A DNA stretch of 17,538 bases from Acidobacteriota bacterium. GTDB taxonomy: Bacteria; Acidobacteriota; Terriglobia; Acidiferrales; UBA7541. The notes beneath the pieces are model-generated. The model saw nothing but the letters and a program-made list of their open reading frames with translations. It had not been told where the DNA came from and did not search any database. A program made the translations under genes and the position numbers. Shown in pieces: positions 8,176-16,072 of this stretch. Numbering within the stretch: position 1 is the stretch's first letter; every line of letters begins with the position of its first letter. The stretch is from positions 1-17,538 of the forward strand of contig JAGWRH010000243.1 in NCBI GenBank assembly GCA_028876695.1, read 5' to 3'.

Positions 8176-8630
8176 CCGTCCGCTCCGCAACTGAAATTCA
8201 AAATCTCGGGCAGGACCGCGAGCAGCAGAGGGAGTAAAGGTAAATGCTCGGACGCTCAAGCCGAGAGAGGCGCCAGTTCCATTCCATCTTTAGCACATTG
8301 TAGACTTTAGGTTCAACCACCATGCGATCCTAGGGGGCCGCGCTGCCACACTCGTCGAATTGGACCCTGCGCGGCGCCACTTTTGTCGCAAGAGATCTCG
8401 AACCGCAGCAGTCGGCACATAAAACCGCGGAGAGTCCAATCGCGAGCGATTTACAATAGAGGCGCACTTCTTGGCAAGATAGCGTAGCATCTACCGCAAA
8501 ATGACATTCCCTTGCGGGCCAACGCCTTACGGAAACTGATTGGGTGTTTGGAGGGGCAAGGCCAGGGACCCTCTGGTAGAATTTTCTCAGAAAGCATCGA
8601 GAGGCAGACTGCGTCCGGGCGCGCAGCCAC
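8176..8630. other. intergenic region between divergent regulator and export operon
   Basis: 455 bp without a supported gene; the open frames here have no coding look. On the minus strand, TACAAT at 8298-8303 could serve the regulator, without a good -35. On the plus strand, an extended -10 lies at 8574-8582 and an inverted repeat at 8562-8576. I searched the plus strand for GG-N10-GC spacing typical of sigma-54 promoters. Only poor matches (around 8334 and 8362) appeared, both lacking the TGGCAC and TTGC context. Confidence 0.5.
8562..8582 (+). promoter_or_regulatory. candidate extended -10 promoter with inverted repeat, export operon
   Basis: TAGAAT (8577-8582) is preceded by TGG, giving an extended -10 element. 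Directly upstream is the inverted repeat CCAG-N7-CTGG (8562-8576), which could be an operator. There is no recognisable -35. The leader to the next ATG would be about 42 nt. Confidence 0.28.
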
Positions 8631-9866
8631 ATGGAACATAGTAAGGTCGTCAGAAACATATTGCTAGGCGTTACCGTGGCTGTGGCGGCGATCGTCGCGG
8701 CTGCAGTGATGCTCACTGGCCGTGGGCCACGCGTACCGGTCGTCGTAGTTTCTCGCCAGAACCTAAGCGCCAGAATTTCCAGTAACGGCAAAGTCGAGCC
8801 GATATCGCCCTTTACCGCACGCGCCGGTTTCCCAACGTTCGTGCAAAACGTGATGGCAAAAGAGGGGCAGAAGGTGCACCGCGGGCAGGTGGTGTTGGAT
8901 TTGGAGGGTGCGGACATGCGCGCGCAACTGGCGCAGTCGCGTGCGAACCTTTTGGCTGCACAAACAGACCTGCAGAACGCGAAAGCCGGCGGTCCGCCGG
9001 ACCAGGTCGCACAGCTCAGGGCCGATCTGCAGTCGGCCCAAATGCAGGTGAAGAACCTGAAAATTTCGGTTGATCAGCTAAAACAACTGGTCGCCGAACA
9101 AGCAGCCACAACGCAAGAGTTAACCCGGGCACAGGAGAACCTTACCAAAGCCCAAGGAACGCTTCAGACGCTCGAAGCGAAAAAGCAGGATTTGCAGTCG
9201 CGGTCAGCCCAACTCATCGAGGGTGCGCAACTGCGCGTCGCCCAGGCTCAGAGCTTGGTGCAATCGCTGCAAGCGAAAGTCGCCTCGGCGACGGTCATCT
9301 CGCCAATCGACGGGACACTCTACTCGCTCCCCGTAAAACTAGGAGATTTCGTACAGACGGGCCAAGTCCTCGCCGAGATGGCCGATCTGCGGCGCGTACG
9401 CGTGCGAGCGTTTGTGGATGAGCCGGACTTAGGCTCGCTATCGGTGGGCCAGGAAGTTGATGTGACCTGGGACGGTAAGCCGGGCAAAATGTGGAAGGGT
9501 AAGACAGAGCAGCTGCCTCAGCAGGTCGTCGCGCGCGGAATGCGCAGTGTGGGCGACGTCCTCTGCTCGATCGACAATACCGAAAGGGACCTGCTGCCAA
9601 ATACCAATGTGGATGTGCAAATATTGGTTCACGCGCAGCGCAACGTCCTGGCAGTGCCGCGCGCGGCGGTGAACGAGCAGGATGGGCAGCACTACGTGTA
9701 TTTGGTTCGGGGCGACCGAGTAGGAGTCCGGAACATCACAGTTGGTATCGCCAGTAGCTCGATGTATCAGGTTCTTTCCGGGCTCGCGAGTGGTGACGTG
9801 GTGGCCGAGCCGGCGGATCAAACGCTCCGGAACGGCGCAAAAATCCGACCTTTGGAGGCGCAGTGA
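8631..9866 (+). CDS. HlyD/MacA-type membrane fusion protein (periplasmic adaptor)
   Basis: Periplasmic adaptor of a tripartite export pump, linking the inner-membrane permease to the outer-membrane channel. 411 residues. Residues 9-28 form a single N-terminal membrane anchor after a short basic cytoplasmic end. The two halves of the lipoyl domain lie at about 54-92 and 219-250 (VISPIDGTLYSLPVKLGDFV). Between them is a long Gln/Ala/Leu-rich coiled-coil hairpin (95-218). Beta-barrel and membrane-proximal domains follow (VRVRAFVDEPDLGSLSVGQ; VLAVPRAAV). The ATG has no clear Shine-Dalgarno, but no alternative start exists upstream in frame until past the presumed promoter. It is the first gene of the operon and its stop overlaps the next start. 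The substrate cannot be read from the sequence. Confidence 0.93.
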   Translation: MEHSKVVRNILLGVTVAVAAIVAAAVMLTGRGPRVPVVVVSRQNLSARISSNGKVEPISPFTARAGFPTFVQNVMAKEGQKVHRGQVVLDLEGADMRAQLAQSRANLLAAQTDLQNAKAGGPPDQVAQLRADLQSAQMQVKNLKISVDQLKQLVAEQAATTQELTRAQENLTKAQGTLQTLEAKKQDLQSRSAQLIEGAQLRVAQAQSLVQSLQAKVASATVISPIDGTLYSLPVKLGDFVQTGQVLAEMADLRRVRVRAFVDEPDLGSLSVGQEVDVTWDGKPGKMWKGKTEQLPQQVVARGMRSVGDVLCSIDNTERDLLPNTNVDVQILVHAQRNVLAVPRAAVNEQDGQHYVYLVRGDRVGVRNITVGIASSSMYQVLSGLASGDVVAEPADQTLRNGAKIRPLEAQ

Positions 9867-10894
9867 AACCGAGGTGTGGCGCGAACGCGCGAATTCGAGT
9901 TATTGCGGTGGCCGCGCTTTTGATCGTGGTGCTTTCGCCGGCCCGAGGGGGAGCTCGCGGCGGTAACGCCGTCGACGTATCCGGCCTCGTTGACGCGGCG
10001 CGACAGCAGTTCGAGCAGGGCCAGTACGGGGCGGCGGTGGCCACGCTGCAATCTGCGCAGTCGCAGAACCCCGCTAGCGCCGAGATCTATTATTGGATGG
10101 GCCGCGCCTTATTCGAGATTCATGAGTACGACGCTGCGATCACCCAGTTTCAGAAAGCGATCAGCCTAAGCGCAAACGTCTCGATGTATCACCAATGGCT
10201 CGGCCGCGCGTACGGGAGCAAAGCCGACAGGGACAAAAGTTTTTTCGTTGCGCGTAACGCCAAGGGACAGTTCGAGGCGGCAGTCAAGCTTGACCCCGCA
10301 AACGTTGCGGCACGGCGCGATTTGGCCGATTACTGCATGCAAGCGCCCTGGATTGTCGGCGGGAATAAAGACGAGGCCCTAGCGCAGGTGAATGCCATCT
10401 CCGCCATCAATGCAGCGGCAGGACACCTGGCGCGCGCCGAGTACGATCTGAACGTACTTAAGAATTCGCAGAAGGCGGATAGCGAATACCGAGAGGTGCT
10501 CGCCGAGCAGCCTCCGGAGGCGGAGGCGTATTTGGAAACGGCCGCTTTTTTTGCGGCGCAAAAGGAACTTCCGGAATTGAAATCAGCCATCGATGGCATG
10601 GAGAAACTCTATCTGGGCGACCCGCGCGTTACGTTTTATCGCGGCGTTTACGGCGTACTTTCGAACGCACAGTTCGATAACGCCGAGGAGGAGCTGAAAT
10701 CGTATCTCGCCCGGACGCCCGATCGCAGTGATTGGCCCTCGCATTCGCTGGCTCGCGACTGGCTCGGCCGCCTTTATGAGCAGCAGGGCAAGGCCTTGCA
10801 GGCAGCCGAGCAATACCGCGCCGCGTTACAGCTCAACCCGGAAAACCAGGACGCACGCGTTAGACTGCAGCGGCTAGAGAAGGCCGTGCGTTGA
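9863..10894 (+). CDS. exported TPR-repeat protein
   Basis: 343 residues starting at a GTG that overlaps the stop of the preceding gene (GTGA), with GGAGG a few nucleotides before it, so the two are translationally coupled. An N-terminal Arg-rich stretch and the hydrophobic segment VIAVAALLIVVL (13-24) make a signal peptide or anchor, so the protein probably sits in the periplasm. Tetratricopeptide repeats follow: about 43-110 (GQYGAAVATLQSAQSQNPASAEIYYWMGRALFE is split over two helices, then EYDAAITQFQKAI), a less regular middle, and a final clear repeat at about 303-335 (GRLYEQQGKALQAAEQYR then LQLNPENQDA). TPR proteins are scaffolds. Being placed between pump genes suggests a role in assembly or in presenting the substrate, but this is inference. 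Confidence 0.85.
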   Translation: MKPRCGANARIRVIAVAALLIVVLSPARGGARGGNAVDVSGLVDAARQQFEQGQYGAAVATLQSAQSQNPASAEIYYWMGRALFEIHEYDAAITQFQKAISLSANVSMYHQWLGRAYGSKADRDKSFFVARNAKGQFEAAVKLDPANVAARRDLADYCMQAPWIVGGNKDEALAQVNAISAINAAAGHLARAEYDLNVLKNSQKADSEYREVLAEQPPEAEAYLETAAFFAAQKELPELKSAIDGMEKLYLGDPRVTFYRGVYGVLSNAQFDNAEEELKSYLARTPDRSDWPSHSLARDWLGRLYEQQGKALQAAEQYRAALQLNPENQDARVRLQRLEKAVR

Positions 10895-10943
10895 ACCCGC
10901 CGAATCCGATCGCGCGGCCGATGCCTCCAGTTTCGCTCGTCGC

Positions 10944-12188
10944 ATGAAATACGGGCAAAATTCAGCCGCTTTCTGGGGCGAAACCTGGGCCTTGACCCTC
11001 CAGGCGCTGCGCGTCCACAAAGTCCGTGCCGCGCTGGCCATGCTCGGTGTGGTGATCGGCAGCGCCTGCATCGTGCTGGTCGTAACGGTTGCGCTCACCG
11101 GCCGCAAGTACGTGCTCAGTCAAATCGAGGGAATCGGCGCAAATCTTATCTATGCCTATGCGATTGCGCCGGACGGCCCGGAATCGCTGCCGCGTGGCGA
11201 CTTGATCACGCCCGGGGACTTGCAAGCGATCCGCGAAGGAGTTTCGAGCGATCTGGTGAACGCGGCCGGCGCCAGCGCCGTTTCCGTCACGGCATTCGCC
11301 AATGGCCAGCAGCGCGCAGTGAATCTGGTCGGCGTGACCGAAGGCTTCCGCCAGATCCGCCACCTGCAAATCCTCGCGGGAAGTTATTTCGTGCAGGACG
11401 ACTTTGCGTCCACCAACAAAATTTGCTTGCTGACAAAGCCCCTCGGCGAGCGCCTCTTCCCCCGCCAGAACGCGGTTGGCCAAATCGTGCGCGTAGGCGA
11501 AATGGATCTGAACGTCATCGGCATCTTCCAGGAGCGCGAGGCCACGCTTGGCGCGTCCGAGATCGTTCCGCAATCGGTGCTGGTGCCGTTCTCGCTGCTG
11601 CATTACTACACTGGCTTCGACTATTTTCAGAATTTATATGTGCAAGCGAGCGGCGCGGACGCGGTGCCGGAAGTCACGAGCCAAGTCGGCGCAATCCTGC
11701 GCGTGCGGCATCGAGCTGGAGCCGAATATTCGGTACAAAACCTGATGGGCGTGCTGCAAACGGCGCGTGACATCGCCCGCGCGCTGACCTGGATACTGGT
11801 CGCGATCGCGCTGATTGCTTTAACCATCAGCGGCATCGGAATAATGAACATCATGCTCGTGACGGTGACGGAGCGGACTCGCGAAATCGGTATCCTGAAG
11901 GCGATCGGCGCCACGCGGGAAGCAATTTTGTATCAGTTCCTGCTGGAGGCCTTTACCATTAGCGGGGCCGGGGCGTTGGGCGGGATCGCCATTGCCGTGT
12001 TCCTGCGGGCACTGGTAAATTTCGTGATCGGTGTATTTCCGGATGTCGGTAACATCACACTCCCCATCTCCTGGGTGTCCGTCGTACTGGCCTTCGTAGT
12101 ATCCTGTGCCACAGGTTTGATTTTCGGGTATCTCCCGGCTAACCGAGCAGCTAGGTTGCAGCCAATTGAGTCACTCCGGCATGAATAG
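10944..12188 (+). CDS. FtsX/MacB-type ABC transporter permease without ATPase domain
   Basis: Inner-membrane permease of the MacB/FtsX (type VII ABC) family; these work by mechanotransmission rather than transport through the membrane. 414 residues. The first membrane helix lies at about 29-51, then a large periplasmic domain (about 52-275), then three helices at about 281-306, 331-355 and 376-398. The coupling segment TERTREIGILKAIGATREA (309-327) is the family signature before helix 3, and the protein ends PIESLRHE, also typical. In classical MacB an ATPase domain is fused N-terminally; here it is absent and no ABC ATPase gene lies in the operon or the window. It starts 49 nt after the TPR gene with no strong ribosome binding site. 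Its end overlaps the tolC-type start by 8 nt. Confidence 0.93.
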   Translation: MKYGQNSAAFWGETWALTLQALRVHKVRAALAMLGVVIGSACIVLVVTVALTGRKYVLSQIEGIGANLIYAYAIAPDGPESLPRGDLITPGDLQAIREGVSSDLVNAAGASAVSVTAFANGQQRAVNLVGVTEGFRQIRHLQILAGSYFVQDDFASTNKICLLTKPLGERLFPRQNAVGQIVRVGEMDLNVIGIFQEREATLGASEIVPQSVLVPFSLLHYYTGFDYFQNLYVQASGADAVPEVTSQVGAILRVRHRAGAEYSVQNLMGVLQTARDIARALTWILVAIALIALTISGIGIMNIMLVTVTERTREIGILKAIGATREAILYQFLLEAFTISGAGALGGIAIAVFLRALVNFVIGVFPDVGNITLPISWVSVVLAFVVSCATGLIFGYLPANRAARLQPIESLRHE

Positions 12189-13566
12189 AACCGCTCGAAG
12201 CGGGCGTTGGAATCGAGTGTGGATTGCCATAGCGGGCCTGGCAGCCTTGCTATGCGCCGCTACGTTGCGCGCACAAACCGTGTCTCAGAGCCCTGGCACG
12301 ATAACACTGCAGGACGCCATCCGCATGGCATTGCAGAACAGTCCGGACATGCGGCTCGCGCGGGCGCAGTACGATGTTGCTCTGGGCCAGGCGCGCGTTG
12401 ACCGGTCGGCGTTTCACCCCAATCTTTACACCGGGACCGGCCTTGCATACACGCACGGTTTCCCGTCACTTCCGGGAGGCCAGGCGCCCTCCGTTTTCGA
12501 GCTCGACTATCAGCAGACCATTTTCAATCCAATGCTTCGGGGACAGCAGCACGCTGACGAAGATCGCGCCAAGAATTCGAAGATCGAAATGGATCGCGTT
12601 CGTGACGGCATCATCGTGCAGACGGCGACGGCCTATTTGAATTTAGCGGACGCCCAGCATTCACTGCTCCTGTTGCAAACCGAGCAAACCAGCTCGCAGA
12701 CCATTTTGCAGATCGTGCAGGAGCGCCAGCGCGGAAACCTGGCGTTGCCGATCGACGTGACCCGGGCGCAACTCACGCTCGCGCAAATCGCCGAAAATAC
12801 GGTGAAATTGCAGGACCAGGAGCAAGCTCTCGAGCAACAGCTTCGCCAGCTCACCGGAATCCCCCGAAGCCAGCCGATTCAGGCGAGTCCGGCAGTGCCC
12901 GCTTTCGCCGCCGGTCCGGCTGGAAACGCCGGAGCTGCAGAGCAACTGTCCATAACGCCGCCCGCGCTCGAGTCGGAAAGCAATCTGATCGACCTGGCGG
13001 TGCAGAACGATCGCACCGTCAAGGAAGCGGAAAACGAACGCGCCGCACGCGAGCAGGAATACCGCGGAGCGCGCTGGAGTTATTTCCCCACGGTTGCAAT
13101 CGTGGGGCAATACAGCATCCTGAGTAAATTTAACAACTACAATGAATTCTATAAAACTTTCGAGCGCAACAACGTGAACATCGGGGTCCAGGTCACCGTC
13201 CCGATCTTCGCCGCAAAAACGTCCGCAACCGTTGCGCTGGCCAAGAGTCAGCTAAGTGAGGCCGATCTGCAGCTCGGCCAACGCCAGAGGCAGGTGACGC
13301 GTGAGATTCAGCAAAAGGTCGCGAACGTTCGGGAGCTGGATGCCGGCAGGGAAGTCGCTCGGCTTGATTTGCAGCTGGCGCAGCAAAACCTTCAAATCGA
13401 GCAGGATAAGTTCAATGGCGGCCGGGCCACACTGCAGGAAATCGAGCAGGCCCGCCTGGATGAAAGTCAGAAATGGGTCGCCTTCTTAAACGCCGACTTC
13501 GCCCGCGAGCAGGCGCAACTGGTACTACTGGAAGCCACCGGTCAGCTGGCAAAGGTTCTTCAATAG
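12181..13566 (+). CDS. TolC-family outer-membrane efflux protein
   Basis: Outer-membrane channel that completes the tripartite pump with the HlyD-like protein and the permease. About 461 residues from the ATG at 12181, which overlaps the permease stop (ATGAATAG). A TTG 15 nt upstream is also in frame but less likely. A signal peptide (VWIAIAGLAALLCAATLRAQ, cleavage probably after the AQ) is followed by two homologous OEP halves. The first begins ITLQDAIRMALQNSPDMRLARAQ, the second around LIDLAVQNDRTVKEAENER. Both contain long alpha-helical coiled coils rich in Gln and Ala, and short strands such as WSYFPTVAIVGQYSI. Length is normal for the family. It is the last gene of the operon; a new promoter follows 22 nt later. 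Confidence 0.93.
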   Translation: MNRTARSGRWNRVWIAIAGLAALLCAATLRAQTVSQSPGTITLQDAIRMALQNSPDMRLARAQYDVALGQARVDRSAFHPNLYTGTGLAYTHGFPSLPGGQAPSVFELDYQQTIFNPMLRGQQHADEDRAKNSKIEMDRVRDGIIVQTATAYLNLADAQHSLLLLQTEQTSSQTILQIVQERQRGNLALPIDVTRAQLTLAQIAENTVKLQDQEQALEQQLRQLTGIPRSQPIQASPAVPAFAAGPAGNAGAAEQLSITPPALESESNLIDLAVQNDRTVKEAENERAAREQEYRGARWSYFPTVAIVGQYSILSKFNNYNEFYKTFERNNVNIGVQVTVPIFAAKTSATVALAKSQLSEADLQLGQRQRQVTREIQQKVANVRELDAGREVARLDLQLAQQNLQIEQDKFNGGRATLQEIEQARLDESQKWVAFLNADFAREQAQLVLLEATGQLAKVLQ

Positions 13567-13581
13567 AAAGCATCTATAAAG

Positions 13582-13616
13582 CCAATATTGGGCAGTCCAA
13601 GGAACTGAAGTAGAAT
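13582..13616 (+). promoter_or_regulatory. candidate promoter of the hpnJ operon with palindrome over the -35
   Basis: TTGGGC (13588-13593) and TAGAAT (13611-13616) are spaced by exactly 17 bp; the -10 matches at 5 of 6 positions, the -35 at 3. The perfect 10-bp palindrome CCAATATTGG (13582-13591) overlaps the -35 and could be an operator or part of a weak terminator for the gene before. The leader to the hpnJ ATG would be about 37 nt. Confidence 0.4.
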
Positions 13617-13659
13617 GCACTTTGGAATAGCGTTAGCCGATTCCTGCTGAGGGGGGTAC

Positions 13660-15177
13660 ATGCCGTCTGTGATGAAAACGCTGTTTCTGAACCCGCCGAG
13701 TTTCGAAAAATTCGACGGGGGCGCGGGCTCCCGCTGGCCCGCAACTCGAGAAATTGAATCCTACTGGTACCCGGTGTGGCTCTCCTATCCCGCCGGCATG
13801 CTGCCCGGCAGCCGTCTGCTCGACGCTCCGCCGCGACACATGACGCCCACCGAAGTGATTCAAATCGCAAAAGATTACGAGTTCTTAGTGCTGTTCACAT
13901 CGACGGTCGGCTTCTATAGCGACCTGAAAATCCTCCGTTCCATTAAGGAACTGAATCCCGGCATTAAAGTCGCCTTTGTTGGCCCCCAGGTGCAGATCAA
14001 GCCGGCCGAGAGCTTGATGGCCAGCTCCGATATCGATTTTGTGGTGCGCGGCGAATTCGACCACGCTGTCGTGGAATACGCGCAAGGCATGCCCGTTTCG
14101 CAAATTCAGAATGTGAGCTACGTGCAAGGCGGCAAGGTGATACACAACCCGTCGCGCCCGGCTCTGCAAACGGCGGAACTCGATGCGCTGCCGTTCGCAA
14201 CCGACGTGTATCAGCACAATCTGCGAATCGAGGATTACAACGTTCCGTTCCTGCTGCATCCGTTCGTCTCGTTCTACACGAGCCGCGGATGCCCGGCGCT
14301 GTGCACTTTCTGTTTGTGGCCGCAGACGCTTTCCGGTCATGCCTGGCGGACGCGCTCCGTGGAGAATGTCGCGCGCGAGTTCCGCCAAGCGCACGAAATG
14401 TTCCCGCAGGCCAAAGAGTTTTTCTTCGACGACGATACGTTCAACATTCGCAAGGACCGCGTGCTCGCATTATGCAAGGAATTCCAGCCGGTCGGCTTTC
14501 GCTGGTCGTGCACGTCGCGGGTTCACGGCGACTACGAAACCTTGTCCGCCATGGCCGATGCCGGCTGCCGGCTGCTGATCGTCGGGTTCGAATCGGGTGA
14601 CGCGCAAATCCTCAAGAATATCAAGAAGGGGCAGACGCTCGAGATGGGCCGTACCTTCGTCAAGAACTGCAAGAAGGTCGGCATTCATGTGCACGGCGAC
14701 TTCATCGTCGGATTGCCGGGTGAAACGAAGGAAACGATAGAAAAAACCATCGATTTCGCCAAGGAGCTCGATTGCGAGACCATTCAGGTCTCGCTGGCAC
14801 ACGCCTATCCCGGGACGGAACTCTACGATCGCGGCATGCGCGAGGGATTTCTGGCTGGCGAGGCCATCACCGACGCTGGCGGCCATCAGCTGCCGCACCT
14901 GGAATACCCGGGACTCTCGAAGGAATACATGGTCGAAGCGGTGAATCGCTTCTACGACAGCTATTACTTCCGCCCGAAGGTCGCATGGCGCATCGTTCGC
15001 GAGGCGCTTTGGGATGGACACGAGCGAAAACGGTTGTTCCACGAGGCGATGGACTTCCTCAAGCTGCGCGCCGACCGCAAGAAGGTAGCTCGCGAAACCG
15101 GCGTAGACAAAAAAGCGCTTGTCACCATACCGGCACTGCCTGCCAGAACTGAAGTGAGCGGATCGCAAGAGGCATGA
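13660..15177 (+). CDS. hpnJ: hopanoid-associated B12-binding radical SAM protein HpnJ
   Basis: Radical SAM enzyme of late hopanoid side-chain synthesis. In Burkholderia, HpnJ is needed for the cyclitol ether of bacteriohopanetetrol, acting after the HpnI glycosyltransferase and HpnK deacetylase. 505 residues. A cobalamin-binding-like domain occupies about 50-145 (VLFTSTVGFYSDL; VAFVGPQVQIKP; VVRGEFD). The iron-sulphur cluster motif CPALCTFC gives Cys211, Cys215 and Cys218 (CxxxCxxC) at the start of the radical SAM barrel, preceded by FVSFYTSRG. Later family segments are FFFDDDTFN, WSCTSRV, GCRLLIVGFESGD, VHGDFIVGLPGET and HAYPGTELYD. A strong GAGGGGGG sits just before the ATG at 13660; a Met at 13672 is less likely. 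The first gene of the operon; its stop overlaps the next start (ATGA). Confidence 0.9.
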   Translation: MPSVMKTLFLNPPSFEKFDGGAGSRWPATREIESYWYPVWLSYPAGMLPGSRLLDAPPRHMTPTEVIQIAKDYEFLVLFTSTVGFYSDLKILRSIKELNPGIKVAFVGPQVQIKPAESLMASSDIDFVVRGEFDHAVVEYAQGMPVSQIQNVSYVQGGKVIHNPSRPALQTAELDALPFATDVYQHNLRIEDYNVPFLLHPFVSFYTSRGCPALCTFCLWPQTLSGHAWRTRSVENVAREFRQAHEMFPQAKEFFFDDDTFNIRKDRVLALCKEFQPVGFRWSCTSRVHGDYETLSAMADAGCRLLIVGFESGDAQILKNIKKGQTLEMGRTFVKNCKKVGIHVHGDFIVGLPGETKETIEKTIDFAKELDCETIQVSLAHAYPGTELYDRGMREGFLAGEAITDAGGHQLPHLEYPGLSKEYMVEAVNRFYDSYYFRPKVAWRIVREALWDGHERKRLFHEAMDFLKLRADRKKVARETGVDKKALVTIPALPARTEVSGSQEA

Positions 15178-15590
15178 GCCCGGCTCGGGTTCTCCGCGTT
15201 AAGACTTACGTCCTGATCTGCGCCATGCTGCTCTTCGGCCCTCTCGGCGACGTGCTGCTCGGTAAGGCAATGAAGAGGGTAGCTCCGATCAGCAGTTGGG
15301 CGCCCGCAAGCGTCGTTCGGTTTTTCATCCGCGCCTTTGCTTCACCGACTGCGTGGCTCGGGATCAGCTCGTTGGTCGTGTTTTTCGTTGCGTATCTGCT
15401 GGTCCTTTCGTGGGCCGATTACACGTACATCCAGCCTGCGTCGGCTTTGTCCTATGGGATCGTAGCGGTACTGGCGGTATTGGCTCTGAACGAACGAATC
15501 ACGCCAATTCGCTGGGGCGGTGTTTTGTTGATCTGCCTGGGCGTTTTGGCAGTGGGACAGACGGCGCCGCGCACAACCGAACCGCGCTGA
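15174..15590 (+). CDS. small multidrug resistance/EamA-type membrane protein, first of three
   Basis: 138 residues with four predicted membrane helices (about 11-33, 60-80, 85-106, 111-130), the size and layout of SMR-type half-transporters such as EmrE and ArnE/ArnF. The C-terminal half ASALSYGIVAVLAVLALNE followed by RWGGVLLICLGVLAVG is the typical EamA/SMR ending. Asp26 in helix 1 falls at the place of EmrE Glu14: the eight residues after it end in MK, as in EmrE. Its ATG overlaps the hpnJ stop, so it is translationally coupled to hpnJ. By eye about half of its residues are identical to the next gene's product. Likely partner or substrate: a lipid-linked product of HpnI/HpnJ, by context only. 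Confidence 0.85.
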   Translation: MSPARVLRVKTYVLICAMLLFGPLGDVLLGKAMKRVAPISSWAPASVVRFFIRAFASPTAWLGISSLVVFFVAYLLVLSWADYTYIQPASALSYGIVAVLAVLALNERITPIRWGGVLLICLGVLAVGQTAPRTTEPR

Positions 15591-15611
15591 TGCCAAGCCT
15601 GCTTTGCTACC

Positions 15612-15617
15612 GAGGAG
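15612..15617 (+). promoter_or_regulatory. ribosome binding site deciding the start of the second SMR-type gene
   Basis: GAGGAG followed by 5 nt and GTG at 15623. It supports this start over the ATG at 15590, which overlaps the previous stop but lacks a comparable site. Confidence 0.65.
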
Positions 15618-15622
15618 AAATC

Positions 15623-16072
15623 GTGCCTGAGCAGTCTGCCAACGAGCTGGACCATCCCAGGAGCAGGTCTCGGTTGCGATTGAAGACGTACATCTTCATC
15701 GCATCAATGGTCGCTCTGAATCCGATCAGCAACATCCTGCTGAAGAAAGGCATGGATCTCGTTGGGCCGATGCCTGGCTGGGCGCCATCGAGCGTCCTGC
15801 ACTTTTTCACCAGCGCCTTCTCGATGGCTACGATCTGGCTGGCTGTGGCCTGTTTGCTCGGGTTCTTCGTTTCCTACCTCATGGTACTTTCATGGGCGGA
15901 TTACACTTTCGTCCAGCCTTCGGCCGCGTTGTCAAACGGATTGACGGCCGTCCTGGCAATCTACCTTTTGCATGAGCACATCAGCCCCGTCCGGTGGCTG
16001 GGGATCGCGTGCATTTGCGGGGGCGTGTTCGTCGTGGGCCGTACTCATCCGCAGACGGGAATGCAAATTTGA
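15623..16072 (+). CDS. small multidrug resistance/EamA-type membrane protein, second of three
   Basis: 149 residues from GTG at 15623; an ATG at 15590 in frame would give 160. A hydrophilic N-terminus of about 20 residues is followed by four membrane helices with the same plan as the preceding protein. The two share WAP, FF, the stretch VLSWADYT, QP, AVLA and RW at matching places, so they are paralogues from a tandem duplication. At the EmrE Glu14 position this copy has Asn37 (NPISNILLKK), an uncharged residue. Its stop overlaps the start of the next gene (TTGA). A non-acidic subunit next to an acidic one recalls heterodimeric SMR transporters; whether they pair is inference. Confidence 0.83.
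   Translation: MPEQSANELDHPRSRSRLRLKTYIFIASMVALNPISNILLKKGMDLVGPMPGWAPSSVLHFFTSAFSMATIWLAVACLLGFFVSYLMVLSWADYTFVQPSAALSNGLTAVLAIYLLHEHISPVRWLGIACICGGVFVVGRTHPQTGMQI

Noticed and set aside
8281..8630. Sigma-54 (-24/-12) promoter for the export operon
   Set aside because: GG-N10-GC pairs exist around 8334 and 8362, but neither has TGGCAC or TTGC context, so they match only by the high GC content.
8330..8917. 195-codon minus-strand frame crossing the intergenic region into the adaptor gene
   Set aside because: Its N-terminal third is antisense to the HlyD-like coding region and the rest has low-quality composition with Cys/Arg/Ser-rich segments; no ribosome binding site or motif.
14470..15168. 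232-codon minus-strand frame
   Set aside because: It is antisense to the C-terminal half of hpnJ, which has strong radical SAM features.
15296..16072. Long reading of the second SMR-type gene starting inside the first one
   Set aside because: The added 109 residues are the first SMR gene read out of frame (Arg/Gly/Val rich, no helices). A GAGGAG site before GTG 15623 gives a proper start.
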